64,000 bases of DNA from Orobanche coerulescens (GCA_033398695.1 CM065817.1:32436231-32500230), one strand, 5' to 3'. Positions 32,765-45,471 are shown, counted from the first letter of the stretch. The notes: generated by a model not told the origin, from the letters alone. Numbers and translations are program-made.

Positions 32765-33940
32765 CTACCCGGGCTTCTTTTCATGATGCGTTGGATTCAA
32801 CACATTGTTGTTGTTTACATAATAAAAATTTGGATGATTTTTGTACCCTGGATTGTATGTTGGCCGTAAGGATTGTATGCTTGCCTTTGGAAATTCTGAG
32901 CATAGGCCACTTGTTCTGGCGGTGGGAATGACCGCTCCTGTTGCACTAAGGGACACATAGTGCTGTTGTGAGTTGCTCCACAAGTTTCACATGAAAGAGT
33001 TAAAACTTGTGGAATTTGCACCATCTTCACAGATTGAGGAGTTGAAAAAGACATGTCCTCGACTTTTTTTGATAAAGCTTCAATTTTTCCCAACATAAGT
33101 GAATAAGAATCTACTTCAAAAACACCATTTGGTTTCTTTTGGATATTTTTGTCTGGCCATCTTGCACTTTGTTCACTTATAACCTCAAAAACATTATAAA
33201 CCTTTCTCATAGTTTTGTTGCCAAGTGAGCCATTTGATGATGAATTGACATTAGCTCGGCATGTAGGTAAGAGTCCAGAATAGAAGTAATTGACTTGTGC
33301 TCCCAAATTGAAACCATGGTTAGGACATTTTCGTAGCATATCTTTGTATCACTCCCATGCTTCGTGAAATAACTCCGAATCTTGTTGACGAAATGTAGAG
33401 ATTTTGTATTTGAGTTTCGCCACTTTTATTGGTGGAAAGTATTTAGTGGTGAAATTTTGAACAAATTCGGGCCAATTTGTTATGCTTCGTGGTGGCAAAG
33501 TATCTAGCCACTCTCTTGCTCTGTCCTACAAAGTGTGCAAAAAAAGTCTCATTTTTATCGCCTCGTCATTTATATGTGGATATTTGAAATTTCCACAAAT
33601 CTCCACAAAACGGTTAATACGGAGATATTGATTCTCGTCTGTTCTTCCATAGAATGAGTTGTTGTTGGAGAAGAGATTGATGACATCCGGACGAATTTGA
33701 AAATTGTCCACTCCAAATGGTGGATAGATCACACTTGCTTGCACGCTCAAAGATGGGGGGTTCATGAATTCCCCAAAGAGCATGTTGTCTTCATCTATTT
33801 TCGGCATAATAAGGTGTTATTGATGTTGAATGTTTTGAGCATTAGGTATTCCCCTACCGGAGGAATTCTTTCATTATCATTTTCTTGGAGGAGATGTGGG
33901 TTTGGTTCGTCCGCCATTGATGGTGAAGAAATAATGCTTG
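32765..33940 (-). pseudogene. Athila Gag
   Basis: The N-terminal part at 33,526-33,807 has YPPFGVDNFQIRPDVINLF and HINDEAIKMRLFLHTL, matching the Athila gag domain. The middle (33,340-33,525) is broken by stops. 32,815-33,339 continues with KIEALSKKVEDMSF and a zinc-knuckle-like C-ET-C-GAT-H-NSTM-C, followed by a QAYNPYG-type low-complexity tail. The region between 33,940 and the PBS is untranslated leader. Confidence 0.8.
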
Positions 33941-34106
33941 TTTTTTGTTCTCTTCGCCTTCTTCTAATGTGGCTTCAATCTCGGGATCTAGTGAAACTAA
34001 ATCGCGATTGTACGTCCTTCGCATAGACAAGAGAATCTACAACAAAGAAAAAGTTGTATTTATACCAATAGTTAATAATGTAATATTTCAAAATAACACT
34101 TATACT

Positions 34107-34125
34107 TCCCCGGCAATGCCAAAAA
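34107..34125 (-). other. Athila primer binding site (tRNA-Asp-like)
   Basis: Minus strand after the 5' LTR reads TTTTGGCATTGCCGGGGAA. This matches the tRNA-Asp primer typical of Athila (TGGCGCCGTTGCCGGGG) apart from a 3-nt loss and CpG decay. Confidence 0.7.
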
Positions 34126-34127
34126 CT

Positions 34128-34676
34128 TGACACGAATTTTGTGTAACTATCGCAAGTGCACGATATCATATCAAGTAGTAAGTGGACTTTTTGAGTCCGG
34201 TTTATGGATCCCACGAGGAATTTAAGTGATATATTGAATTATACACTTTATCTATTTGTTATAGAGATTTAGATGAGCGAAACACACAATTTAAAAGTTT
34301 GGTTTGACAATTGCAAGAAAATGCAATAATAATTCTAAAATTTAAGGAAATAAAAGATTGCACTAATAATAGATTAATAAAAGGGTAAAATGGAATAGTT
34401 GGAATTACAAACTTAGTTCATCATTAGTTATAGAAGATGTATAAGAGATCATAAGATGTATTTACTTATTATGTTGTGTAGATTCGATTTTCCTTAAAAA
34501 GACGGTTCCTCTTTCGAATGTCAAAACGCCCCTTATATATTGAATCAATCCACTATATTTCTATGATGATTGGATTCAATACATAGCATTAGGTTTTATG
34601 AAAATAACTCAAAGAACCATCTAAGGTCTAGAGGTATATTTCTATCCCCTAGAACAACTTAGAGTGAAGATCATTT
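34128..34676 (-). repeat. Athila 5' LTR, inner segment
   Basis: Begins TGACACGAATTT and aligns with 24837-25380. It is cut at 34676 by the Tekay insertion (target duplication CATTT 34672-34676). The uninterrupted sequence survives in the 3' LTR at about 25,365-25,395 (AAGATCATTTGATCTAATC), confirming the empty site. Confidence 0.92.
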
Positions 34677-37118
34677 TGTAACACCCCAATATATTCGGAA
34701 TAATTACAGCGCCGTAAATCCTTCATATAAGAATTTACATAGATAATTTGAGAAGAAAATAATACAAAAGTACCATTAAGGTTATAATTCAAAATCAGTT
34801 CAACAATTCAAATGAGTCCATTATTACAAGCATTCCAAACACCAACAAAATACACGTACTCGAGTACTGAAAAATAACTAGAAAACAAGACAACATCAAT
34901 TTACATCACTGAGCCACTTCATCGTCATGTCGGTACTGTGGTTGCTTCCCCTCTCCTCGGCTACCTGAACATAAAAACAAATGTCCACCCCCGAAGGGGT
35001 TAGCAAAACGATGCTAGTACAAGTATCATAATACATAAATCGGATATGCAACAACAATGTATCATAAATTACATAAAACGGACTTCCGCCACCGAAATCC
35101 AACAATGCGAATCCACATGATTCCATCAACACAGCACAGGGTAATCCAACAATCTAGCGCCCTCAGTATAGATCCCCATGATGATCCCTTCGGACCAACG
35201 CATGGTGGAAAACCCATCCAACGATCCAGCGCCCTCAGTATAGATCCCCAAGATGATCCCGTCGGACCAACGCATGGTGGACATCCGATCCAGTGCCCTC
35301 AGCATAGATCGCTCGATCCCTTCAGATCATCACAACATACACAAACACAAACCATGCATATACATATGCCAAATCGATATGTCCATCAACATGAACATTC
35401 AAGTAATCAATAACGAATACCATGATAATTCAAAGGAACTAAACTCATGTTCAACAACATGAATAAACTGTATGCATGATCGAAAATTCCAATATTAACA
35501 ATTTTCAAATACGATACTTGCCTCAAAGATGGCAAGAACTAAATACTCCAACGAATGTCAACATGTCTGAAGGCCACCATCCCTCGATCCATCACTATGC
35601 AAGGCTCGGACCTTGTTCAAAAGAAATAACAAGGAACTCAACATACTACTCGAAACTGACGTATGATCACCGAATATTCTAAATTAAAATAGTGTAATAA
35701 TGACGTAAGGCCGGTTCGCGGTTAGTATACTTGATGAAAGCCGAGCCGAAAATAGTGATACACTTCATATGAGTCGAATGATCATATCGGAGCGAAATGC
35801 CGACGTCTATGGATTCAAGGATATACATGTCATCAAAATCTGGACTTCAATATGGGTTTCAATTCCCAATTCCTATATGTTCGGCTCTTATGATTTATAC
35901 CACAAGTGTGACTCAAGATACAAGCATACCAAATGTCTAAGCAAGGGAACGATACTACGGTGATCCGAGTTGATTTCATTGACATAGCTGATTCATTACA
36001 AACATGAACATGAATAATATTGTCAAATCAAACACCTCTATCAAAACATGAATTTTCATCGGTGGAACATCATAGTAATTCTTATATCCTTACTAAAATC
36101 ATGCTCATAATTCAAAACGAACTTAGGATACTACACCCTAGGGTTTTTATCCATCAAGGCTCGATCAACACTCTTAGCAACGAGGGAAAAACAAGGTATA
36201 ACAGGGTTCCAATCTTAAAAAATATGGTGCTGGATTCATAAGATCTTTAACTAGTCCAATGATTTCCGAAGCAAGCTCAAAATATAGCTAAGAACATAAA
36301 TTCTAGCTTGGTAAACCGTAACATACCTTAAACGGAAGGAAAGGTTGAAATAACTTGATGAACTCCACGCCCAAAAGCTAGAACACCAATCTTCAAAGCT
36401 CATTTGCCTTAAATGGTGATGTTAAGAGGCTGGTATGCAGGTTTAGGATGGAGGGAGTAACGCTCGAAGTCTCAGAAATCGGGTGTGGGAAGAGGTGTAA
36501 ACTGAAAAATGAAGTTAGGTGTTGTTCTATTTATAGAAAAAGGTTATTAGCGTGCGCTACTGCTCCTAATTAGTGTGCGCTAACGGGCTTGCAGTCTACT
36601 GTCTCTGTCTGATCTCAGCTTAGCGTACGCTAAACATCCCTTACGTGCGCTAAGTACACCAATTAGCATACGCTAGCCCTCAATATAGCATGCACTAACG
36701 ACCATACGAAGCTTTACTGACCTCACTGTACTCAACTTTAGCGTGCGCTAGCCTCAAACCATTATCATGCGCTAAGCACCGTTGACTCGACTTTTCCAAA
36801 AGCCGTCTAGATTCATTCCGACATATCCCAACAAGGATTTGCGGTCCGATCTCACCTACCAACCTGTCTCAATCATGTTGACTGCGTATAGCGCGTGCTA
36901 AGGCTCATACGTAGCGTGCGCTAGCTAACTCAATTAGCGTGCGCTACGCTTAGACCTTAGCGTGCACTATAAGTGCACAAATACAAGTATGAACAACATT
37001 CATGAAATCATATGCTCAACAACACAGGATCATGAAATACGGAGGATAATACTCATATCGAATACAACATATACAATGTCACAAGGTTCAAATACACATC
37101 AGAATTTCGGGTATTACA
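34677..37118 (-). repeat. 3' LTR of nested Tekay element
   Basis: 2442 bp. Minus-strand layout: class B array (36972-36546), TATAAATA at 36535-36528, donor AAG|GTATGT at 36326, three-copy module at 35300-35143, CTAAC at 35003-34999, acceptor TTCAG|G at 34965, U5 palindrome GTACTCGAGTAC at 34856-34867. Plus-strand ORFs at 35057-35462 arise from the repeat module and are not genes. Confidence 0.9.
36546..36972 (-). promoter_or_regulatory. Class B palindrome array, 12 copies
   Basis: TAGCGTGCGCTA and variants such as TAGCGTACGCTA, TAGCATACGCTA and TAGCGCGTGCTA lie between 36546 and 36972. The nearest is about 11 bp upstream of the minus-strand TATA (36535-36528). The 5' LTR holds the same set at about 43,815-44,240. 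Confidence 0.87.
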
Positions 37119-37152
37119 TCCTCTCTCCCTAAAAGAAGTTTCGTCCCGAAAC

Positions 37153-38628
37153 TTAAGATAAAAATAACTCCGAATATCTAGTCTTCATACCATCCTCCAT
37201 TTCCCAAGTGGCCTCTTCGACTCCGTGTCGTGACCATTGCACTTTAACCAAGGATATTGGTTTATTCCTCAATAGTTTGATCCGACTCTCGAGTATCTTG
37301 ATTGGTTTCGCTTCGAAGGTGCCATCATTAGCTATATCGATCTCGCCGAAATCATTGATATGACTAGCATCTGGTACATACTTCCATAACTGGGATACGT
37401 GAAACACATTGTGAACGTGACTCAGCGATGGCGGTAAGGCCAACCTGTATGCTAACTCCCCAACTCTTTCAAGGATCTCGAATGGTCCGATATATCTCGG
37501 ACTCAGCTTCCCTTTCTTCCCAAATCGAAAAATTCCCCGAGTAGAAGAAACCTTCAATAGCACGTGGTCCTTAATGTCGAACTCCAACGGGCGACGACGC
37601 ACGTCTGCATAAGGCTTCTGTCGACTCTGGGCAGTCAATAGCCTTTCCCGAATTAGAGCTACCTTCTTTTGAGTCTGAACTATTAACTCTGGCTCCGTCC
37701 CGATCAAATCAGAAGAATCATCCCAACACAGGGGCGATCTGCATCTCCTCCCGTACAACTCTCCGAATGGTGCCATCTTAATGGAAGCATGCCAACTATT
37801 GTTGTAGGTAAATTCAATCAACGGTAAGTGAATCTCCTAATCGGTCGACCAATCCAAGGGACAAGCTCTGAGCATATATTCTACTGTCTGTATAGTCCTT
37901 TCAGACTGACCATCCATCTGAGGATGATAGGCCGTGCTAAAGTTCAGCTCGGTTCCCAAGGCCTTATGAACTGCCTTCCAGAAATGTGACACAAAGCGAC
38001 CATCTTGGTCCGAAATAATGGTCTTCGACGTACCATGCAATCGGACTATCTCCACAATAAATACTCGTGCCAATTTCTCGGGTCCCCAAATACCTAGGAA
38101 ATGAGCCGACTTGGTTAGTCAATCAACTATCACCCAAATCATGTTCATCCCTGCCCTGGTCCTCGGAATATTGGTGATAAAGTCCATCGTTATATCCTCC
38201 CACTTCCACTCAGGAATCGGAAGTGGCTTCAACATTCCAGTAGGTCGCTGATGTTCAATCTTAACCTGTTGACAAGTTAGACACCTCGAGACGTATTCTG
38301 CAACATCCTTCTTCATATTTCCCCACCAAAAATTTTGCTTTAGATCCTTGTACATCTTACTGGTGCCTGGATGAATAGAATAGGGCGCGCTGTGAGCTTT
38401 CTTCATGATAGTCTGTCTCAATACATCATCATTGGGGACGCAAAGTCGACTCTGAAATCTCAGAACTCCATCATCCTGTATCACGAATCCTGGGGCCTTC
38501 CCTTTGCTCACTTCATCACGTAACCGAATAATCCTAGAATCGTCCAACTGCTTAGATTTGATTTCTTCGATCAACGACGAAGTTAATTCCATCATACATA
38601 GATGCCCTTGGACTTCCTGCGACCACAC
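37153..38628 (-). pseudogene. Nested Tekay integrase with chromodomain-like tail
   Basis: Zinc-binding part: HSAPYSIHPGTSKMYKDLKQ, VSRCLTCQQVKIEH (38,119-38,628). Core: MDFITNIPRTRAGMN, ISDQDGRFVSHFWKA, YHPQMDGQSERTIQTVE (37,837-38,170). C-terminal part: KVSSTRGIFRFGKKGKLSPR, FHVSQLWKYVPDASH, and RHGVEEATWEMEDGMKTRY (37,153-37,821), the Tekay chromodomain-like tail thought to steer integration to heterochromatin. In-frame stops near 37,834 and 38,119 split it. Confidence 0.9.
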
Positions 38629-38629
38629 T

Positions 38630-40138
38630 TCAATTCCTTCGTGGATTAATTCTCGTTGAATGCTGGCGTAAATGCTTCCAACATACGAAGAGAAATAGGT
38701 TTGCGGCTCAGTGCATCAGCTACCACGTTTGCTTTGCCTGGATGATAAAGGATTTCCAGGTCGTAATCTTTGATCAATTCCAGCCATCTCCTCTATCTCA
38801 TGTTTAATTCCTTCTGACTGAAAATATATTTGAGACTCTTGTGATCTGTGAAGATCTGACAGTGAGTGCCGTACAAATAATGTCGCCAAATCTCAGGGCA
38901 AAGAACACGGCTGCTAACTCTAAATCATGAGTCGGGTAATTTACTTCATATGGTTTCAACTGTCGAGAGGCATAGGCAATCACCATATCCTTTTGCATCA
39001 ACACACATCCTAGACCCTGATTTGAAGCATCACTGTATACCATGAATCCATCGGTTCCATCTGGTAACGCTAGTATAGGCGCTGTCGTCAGTCTTCTCTT
39101 AAGTTCATCAAAACTAGCCTGGCATTTCTCATTCTACACGAATTTTTTAGTTTTATGCAACAGCTGAGTAAGCGGACGAGCAATTTTGGAAAATCCTTCT
39201 ACAAAACGGTGATAATATCCAGCAAGTCCTAAGAAACTTCGGACTTCTTTCACGTTATTAGGAGATTCCCATTCCAAGATTGCTTCGACTTTCTCCGGGT
39301 CTACCTGAACTCCGTAAGCTGATATCGCATGCCCAAGGAAGGTTACTTCCTTAAGCCAGAACTCGCATTTAGAAAGTTTCGCATAAAGCTGTTCATTCCT
39401 CAAAGTACTCAAAACGATACGCAAATGATCTGCATGCTCCTCTGGGTCTTTCGAATAGATCAAGATGTCATCAATGAAAATGGCCACAAATTTATCCAAG
39501 TATTCTAAGAATACCCGATTCATCAATTTCATAAATACCGAAGGAGCATTGGTAAGTCCGAATGGCATCACCACAAATTCATAGTGCCCGTACCGGGATC
39601 TGAAAGTAGATTTCGGTAGATCCGATTCCTTAATTCTCAATTGATGGTATCCTAATCTCAATTCGATCTTCGAGAATACCCTTGCCCCCTACAGTTGGTC
39701 AAAAAATTCGTCGATCCGAGGTATTGGATACTTATTCTTGATCGTCACCTTGTTTATATCGCTGTAGTCGATACACAATTAGAGGGATCCATCTTTCTTC
39801 TAGACAAAGAGAATGGGTGCTCTCCAAGGAGAAACGCTAGGTTGAATGTAACCCTTCTGCAATAATTTCTCAAGCTGCTTCTTTAGTTCATACATCTCAG
39901 TTGGCACCATATGGTATGGTGCTCTGGAAATAGGTGCGGCTCCAGGCTCTAATTCGATATTAAACTCTACTTCTCTCCGCGGAGGTAACCCAGGTAGTTC
40001 GTCAGGGAATACGTCTGAGAATTCGTTTACCACTGGAATAGATGCGAGCTCTACTCCTTCTTCTTTCTTCATGGCATAACACCAAAATCCGTAACAACCC
40101 TGCTTTAGCAATTTCACTGCTTTCATGGCTTTGATCAA
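38630..40138 (-). pseudogene. Nested Tekay RT and RNase H
   Basis: RT palm at 39,134-39,661: [20 protein letters not shown] and the intact catalytic FIDDILIYS, then [15 protein letters not shown] and [19 protein letters not shown]. The RT N-terminus is at 39,800-40,138 (PISRAPYHMVPTEMYELKKQ). RNase H at 38,804-39,043 has [19 protein letters not shown]. Stops near 39,130, 39,660-39,800 and 38,800, and a frameshift near 38,890, separate the parts. Confidence 0.88.
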
Positions 40139-40249
40139 TTTTCCTGAGCTTCCCGGTCTCCATCCTTTGAATAAATGTTCAGATCCGTCATCAGTAATGA
40201 TAGAAATAACTCTCTTTCAGTAATTCAAAATAGCCCCATAATGATTGAG

Positions 40250-41756
40250 CTAATCGTCTCCGAGAATTAAATCGTCACCATGGATGTCGACCACAATGAG
40301 ATTTGATGGCCAATCTCTCCCTCCTATAGACACTGGAAAATCTCTAATTTCTAGGGTTCCCACAATTCTCTCTCCACTCGGTAATCCCACAACATGAGGC
40401 TCACAATCATATAAACACGGGATTTTCAAATGATTAACACAGTTCAGTGATATGAAAGAATGTGTAGCTCCTAAATCGAATAAGACACTAACTGGTTGCA
40501 AAAGGATCTGAATCGTACCTGATGCAACAGCAGTGTTCTGATCGTCTGACCTCCTCATCTCGTAAAGGCGCGGAGGAACGGACCCAGCACTGGACGCCTC
40601 TCTTTTCCCAACATTCTGCTGCTGGAATCCACTTTGCTGTATCTGGTTCACACTTGTCTCTTTCGGAACCGGTGTAGGAGTGCGAGTACCAATAGATCGT
40701 CACATTTCCGCAAAAAGTCGCACGATGCCCTTCTTGTCCACACTCGAAACAGGTCACAGAAGGTGCGTAGCAATCACGCCGAACATGCCCTGCTTTACCA
40801 CAGTTATAACATTTCTTTGCTGCGTCTGAAACTGTTGATGTTGTCCGGAACTTCTTTCCGCCTCAGTAAGGATGCGGAGGTCTCCTAGATGAGCCAAATG
40901 AAGACTGGCCCTTGCGGGGCCCACTACTTCTATTCTCCGTGAAGTTGCCAGACACTTTCTGCTTCTTTGCTTCCATCAATTTCTCCACCGCCACCTCTTA
41001 CATGTTGTAGGCCAGTGCTTTGTCCTGATACTGCCGCAAAGTAGTACATTCGAATCTTGACATATACTGCTGAATCTCCGGCTTCATCCGCATGTTGAAA
41101 TGGAAAATCTTTTCTGCCTCGGTCCTGACCAAGTGTCGCTCACAGGTCAGCTGGTGATTAAAGGTCTTGATTATATCTGTCACAGATGCCTCCGAACTCT
41201 GTGGGGAGAAAAACTCTCGGACTCTAGCCTCTCTAACTGTACGAGGACAATATTGTGCTTCCATCATTAATCTGAATTCCGTCCAGTCAGCATTATGATC
41301 CTCGGGTCGAACAGCCTCCCACCAGTCGAAAGCCTCCCCAGTCAGAAAATACTGGGCGGTCGGAACTTTTCGGTCATCGGGGCAGTTAATCCCCGCAAAT
41401 TTATTTTCTAACTCCTTCAGCCATTGATCCCAAGTAGTCATCTCGGCAGAACCGTCGAATTTCTGTGGGTGTAACTTGACCACTTCCATAAGCCACTTGT
41501 CTCCACGGTTATCCTCATTGCACTGCTGGTCCATCGTTGTCTGCATGTGGTCAACCACCTGAGTGAACTGGGTCATCTGAGCGACCATCTGCTGAGGCAC
41601 TCCCGACATGTTAGGACTTGCGTTATCATTCGCTGATCCCTGTTGTCCTCTAGAATGGGAATCGGTTCGACTAGCCGATAATTCTGGGGTAGATGCTGAA
41701 TCCTCCTATCTCGCATTACCACGTCTGCGTCCGCATCCACGACCTCCCCTCAACAT
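40250..41756 (-). pseudogene. Nested Tekay Gag and protease
   Basis: Gag is best started at ATG 41756-41754 (MLRGGRGCGRRRGN, an Arg/Gly-rich start like that of the element at 46,397-55,147), with one in-frame TAG near 41,707. The body at 40,998-41,609 has LHPQKFDGSAEMTTWDQWLK and a retrotransposon gag core (AQYFLTGEAFDWWEAVR). A zinc knuckle, CFECGQEGHRATFC, lies at about 40,715-40,755. Protease at 40,250-40,651 has VLFDLGATHSFISLNCV (D-L-G-A) and DDLILGDD. A frameshift near 40,640 divides Gag from protease. Confidence 0.87.
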
Positions 41757-41980
41757 ACTGTAAACAAAAATACTCAATATCCAGGGCAAAAATTTTCTAA
41801 AAGAAAGTCCGTCAATATTCACAAAACAGAAATTAAATAAAACAGTAGTATATGAAATTAAGAGACTTACAACCACGGTCCACATGATGACGCTGGCTGA
41901 GCAGTGATGTTACAAACGAACCATAAATCAAATAACATAAACAGACCCAACTAAACCCGACTGCCAAGATATCCATGAAA

Positions 41981-41998
41981 CCTGGCGCTCCGATACCA
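41981..41998 (-). other. Primer binding site, initiator-Met-like
   Basis: Minus strand TGGTATCGGAGCGCCAGG lies 5 nt after the 5' LTR; the first 12 bases match the initiator Met tRNA 3' end with one mismatch. Confidence 0.72.
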
Positions 41999-42003
41999 TA
42001 TTC

Positions 42004-44387
42004 TGTAACACCCCAATATATTCGAAATAATTACAGCGCCGTAAATCCTTTATATAAGAATTTACAAGGCTAATTTGAGAAATACGGAAAATAATACCAA
42101 AGTACAATTAAGGTTATAATTCAAAACCAGTTAAACAATTCAAATGAATCCATTATTATAAGCATTCCAAACAGCAACAAAATACGCGTACTCGAGTACT
42201 GAAAAATAACTAGAAAACAAGACAACATCAATTTACATTACTGAACCACTTCATCGTCATGTCGGTACTGTAGTTGCTTCCACGCTCCTCGGCTACCTGA
42301 ACATCAAAACAAATGTCCACCCCCGAAGGGGTTAGCAAAACGATGCTAGTACAAGTATCATAGTACATAAATCGGATATGCAGCAACAATGCATCATAAA
42401 TTACATAAAACGGACTTCTGCCACCGGAATCCAACGATGCGAATCCACATGATTCCATCAACACAACACAGGGTAATCCAACGATCCAGCGCCCTCAGTA
42501 TAGATCCCCATGATGATCTCGTCGGGCCAACGCATGGTGGAAAACCCGTCCAACGATCCAGTGCCCTCAGCATTGATCGTCGGATCCCTTCGGATCATCA
42601 CAACATACACAAACACAAACCATGCATATACATATGCCAAATCGATATGTCCATCAACATGAACATTCAAGTAATCAATAACGAATACCATGATAATTCA
42701 AAGGAACTAAACTCATGTTCAACAACATGAATAAACTGTATGCATGATCAAAAAATCCAATATTAACAATTTTCAAATACGATACTTGCCTCAAAGATGA
42801 CAAGAACTAAATACTCCAACGAATGTCAACATGTTCAAAGGCCACCGTCCCTCGATCGATCACTATGCAAGGCTCGGACCTTGTTCAAAAGAAATAACAA
42901 GGAACTCAACATACTACTCAAAACTGACGTATGATCACCGAATATTCTAAATTAAAATCATGTAATAATGACGTAAGGCCGGTTCGCGATTAGTATACTT
43001 GATGAAAGCCAAGCCAGAAATAGGGATACACTTCATATGATTCGAATGATCATATCGGAGGCGAAATGCCGATGTCTATGGATTCAAGGATATACAAGTC
43101 ATCAAAATCTAGACTTCAATATGGGTTTCAATTCCCAATTCCTATATGTTCGGATCTTACGATTTATACCACAAGTTTGACTCAAGATACAAGCATACCT
43201 AATGTACTATGCAAGGGAACGATACTACGGTGATCCAGGTTGATTTCATTGACATAGCCGATTCATTACAAACATGAACATGAAAAATATTGTCAAATCA
43301 AACACCTCTATCAAAACATGAATTTTCATCGGTGTAACATCATAGTAATTCTTAGAACCTTACTAAAATCATGCTCATAATTCAAAACGAACTTAAGATA
43401 CTACACCCTAAGGTTTTTATTCATCAAGGCTCGATCAACACTCTTAGCAACGAGGGAAAAACAAGGTATAACCGGGTTCCAATCTTCAAAAACTTGGTGC
43501 TGGATTCATAAGATCTTTAACTACTCCAATGATTTCCGAAGCAAGCTCAAAATATAGCTAAGAACATAAATTCCAACTTGGTAAACCGTAACATACCTTA
43601 AACGGAAGGAAAGGTTTAAATAACTTGATGAACTCCACGCCCAAAAGCTAGAACACCAATCCTCAAAGCTCCATTTCCTTCAATGGTGATGTTAAGAGGC
43701 TGGTATGCGGGTTTAGGATGGAGGGAGTAACTTTCGAAGTCTCAAAATCGGGTGTGGGAAGAGGTGTAAACTGAAAAATGAAGTTAGGTGTTGTCCTGTT
43801 TATAGAAAAAGGATATTAGCGCGTGCTACTGCTCCTAATTAGCGTGCGCTAACGGGCTTACAGTCTACTGTCTCTGTCTGATATCGGCTTAACGTATGCT
43901 AAACATCCCTTACGTGCACTAAGTACAGCAATTAGCGTATGCTACCACTTAATATAGCATGCGCTAACGACCATACGAAGCTTTACTGACCTCACTGTAC
44001 TCAACTTTAGCGTGCGCTAGCCTCAAACCATTAGCATGCACTAAGCACCATTGACTCAACTTTTCCAAAATCCGTCCAGATTCATTCCGACATATCCCAA
44101 CAAAGATCAGTGGTCCGATCTCACCTACCAACCTGTCTCAATCATGTTGACTACGTATAGCGCGTGCTAAGGCTCATACGTAGCGTGCGCTAGCTAACTC
44201 AATTAGCGTGCGCTACGCTTAGACCTTAGCGTGCGCTACAAGTGCACAAATACAAGTATGAACAACATTCATGAAATCATACGCTCAACAACACAGGATC
44301 ATGAAATACGGAGGATAATACTCAAATCGAATACAATATATACTATGTCACAAGGTTCAAATACACATCAGAATCTCGGGTATTACA
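42004..44387 (-). repeat. 5' LTR of nested Tekay element
   Basis: 2384 bp, TGTAACACC..TATTACA. Layout as in the 3' LTR: 12-copy class B array (about 44,240-43,815), U5 palindrome GTACTCGAGTAC at 42188-42199, and only two direct-repeat units at 42472-42580. Confidence 0.9.
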
Positions 44388-44392
44388 CATTT

Positions 44393-45471
44393 GATCTAAT
44401 CAACATATTTTCTTTCGAAACATATGAAGACCATAAATATCATCATTTATTAGCCAAATAAATAAAGATTGGTAAAATAATGAAAATCACACACAATAAT
44501 AAGTAATCCATAATAGATCTTTATACAAACTTAAATAACATGACAAACCTTGTTTATAATCCCAACTAAGCATAACTCAGCCCATGAAGGGTTTATTCAA
44601 CATATTACAAGCTTGAGTGGTCATTATTAGTTGAAAAGGGGAAATAATTGATCCTAACTCCCTTAGTATATAAAGGAGAAAGAAGCAATAAACTCCCTCA
44701 ACAACATAAGCTAAACCACTATTACATACACTCTCTCAAGAACACAAGTGTGTTCTTCACACAAAGAAAAAGTATTACAAAATGAGAAAATAATAAGATG
44801 AATGATGATTGATGATGGATCTAAGGGGTCTATTTATACACCTAAAGTCTTCTAATAGCTCCAAAACTCCAGCATTATTACATTAGATCGGATCAAGGCC
44901 AGCCATCCCCTCAATAATAGACCAAAAGTATAAAAGATTTAAAAATGATCATACATCTGCCAAGAGTTACAACCGTAACTTTCAGATGTTACGGCCATAA
45001 CATAGAGGATTTACGGCCGTATGCTTTGGATGTTATGGCCGTAACATGGCTTCGGCTTTTTGCACATTAGTTGTTGTGTGAGTTATGGCCGTAACTTTAT
45101 TTGTACGCCCGTATGGAGTTTCAGACCAGAATTTCTTACACTTTTGCATTTTCGCCCCAAATCTTCTTCGGATGATAACTTTTGATATATAACTCTAATT
45201 TTGAATCCGAAAAGACTACCGAACTCGTCTCGTAAAGCTCTACAATATGAATATATAAAAACTCAATAAAGAGAATATTTTATAAACATGTTATTTATTG
45301 AGTAAATCAGTAATTCAATCCGATTAAGGCTAAATTTACATCTTCATCCCATAAACATCAAATTATTAAAAACTAATTAATTTAAAGAAGAAAAAAGTAG
45401 ACTAGCTCATAATTATGGGTGAAATATTTCAATACTAATCACGGATAAGTGTACAAAACTAACACTTATCA
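44393..45471 (-). repeat. Athila 5' LTR, outer segment
   Basis: Continues the Athila LTR after the Tekay insertion and contains the class C array (44965-45115) and TATAAATA (44838-44831). It ends on the plus strand in GATAAGTGT-ACAAAACTA-ACACTTATC-A, a perfect 9-bp hairpin at the 5' end of the element, followed by TSD ATCCA (45472-45476). Several copies show CpG decay relative to the 3' LTR, for example TTATGGCCGTAAC. Confidence 0.88.

Larger units (their letters stand above)
34677..44387 (-). mobile_element. Tekay element inside the Athila 5' LTR
   Basis: A complete 9711-bp element. The 3' LTR is 34677-37118, the 5' LTR is 42004-44387 (TGTAACACC..TATTACA), and the TSD is CATTT at 34672-34676 and 44388-44392. 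The PBS is at 41981-41998 and the polypurine tract complement (TCCTCTCTCCCT) follows 37118. gag-pol is on the minus strand with stops. The two LTRs are close but differ by scattered substitutions and by one direct-repeat unit (three copies in the 3' LTR, two in the 5' LTR). Confidence 0.94.
24837..45471 (-). mobile_element. Athila-type Ty3/gypsy element with nested insertion
   Basis: On the plus strand the element runs TGACACG..ACTTATCA, flanked by ATCCA at 24832-24836 and 45472-45476. Minus-strand order is 5' LTR (upper), tRNA-Asp-like PBS, gag, protease, RT, RNase H, integrase, env-like ORF, 3' LTR (24837-26460). A Tekay element (34677-44387) interrupts the 5' LTR. Lineage is given by FMDDFSVFG, the [13 protein letters not shown] integrase motif, the env-like ORF and the Asp primer. 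All main ORFs are broken. Confidence 0.92.

Noticed and set aside
35057..35462. Plus-strand ORFs with repeated SALSIDP-like words
   Set aside because: They are translations of the intronic direct-repeat module in the LTR; the repeat count differs between the two LTRs of the same element.
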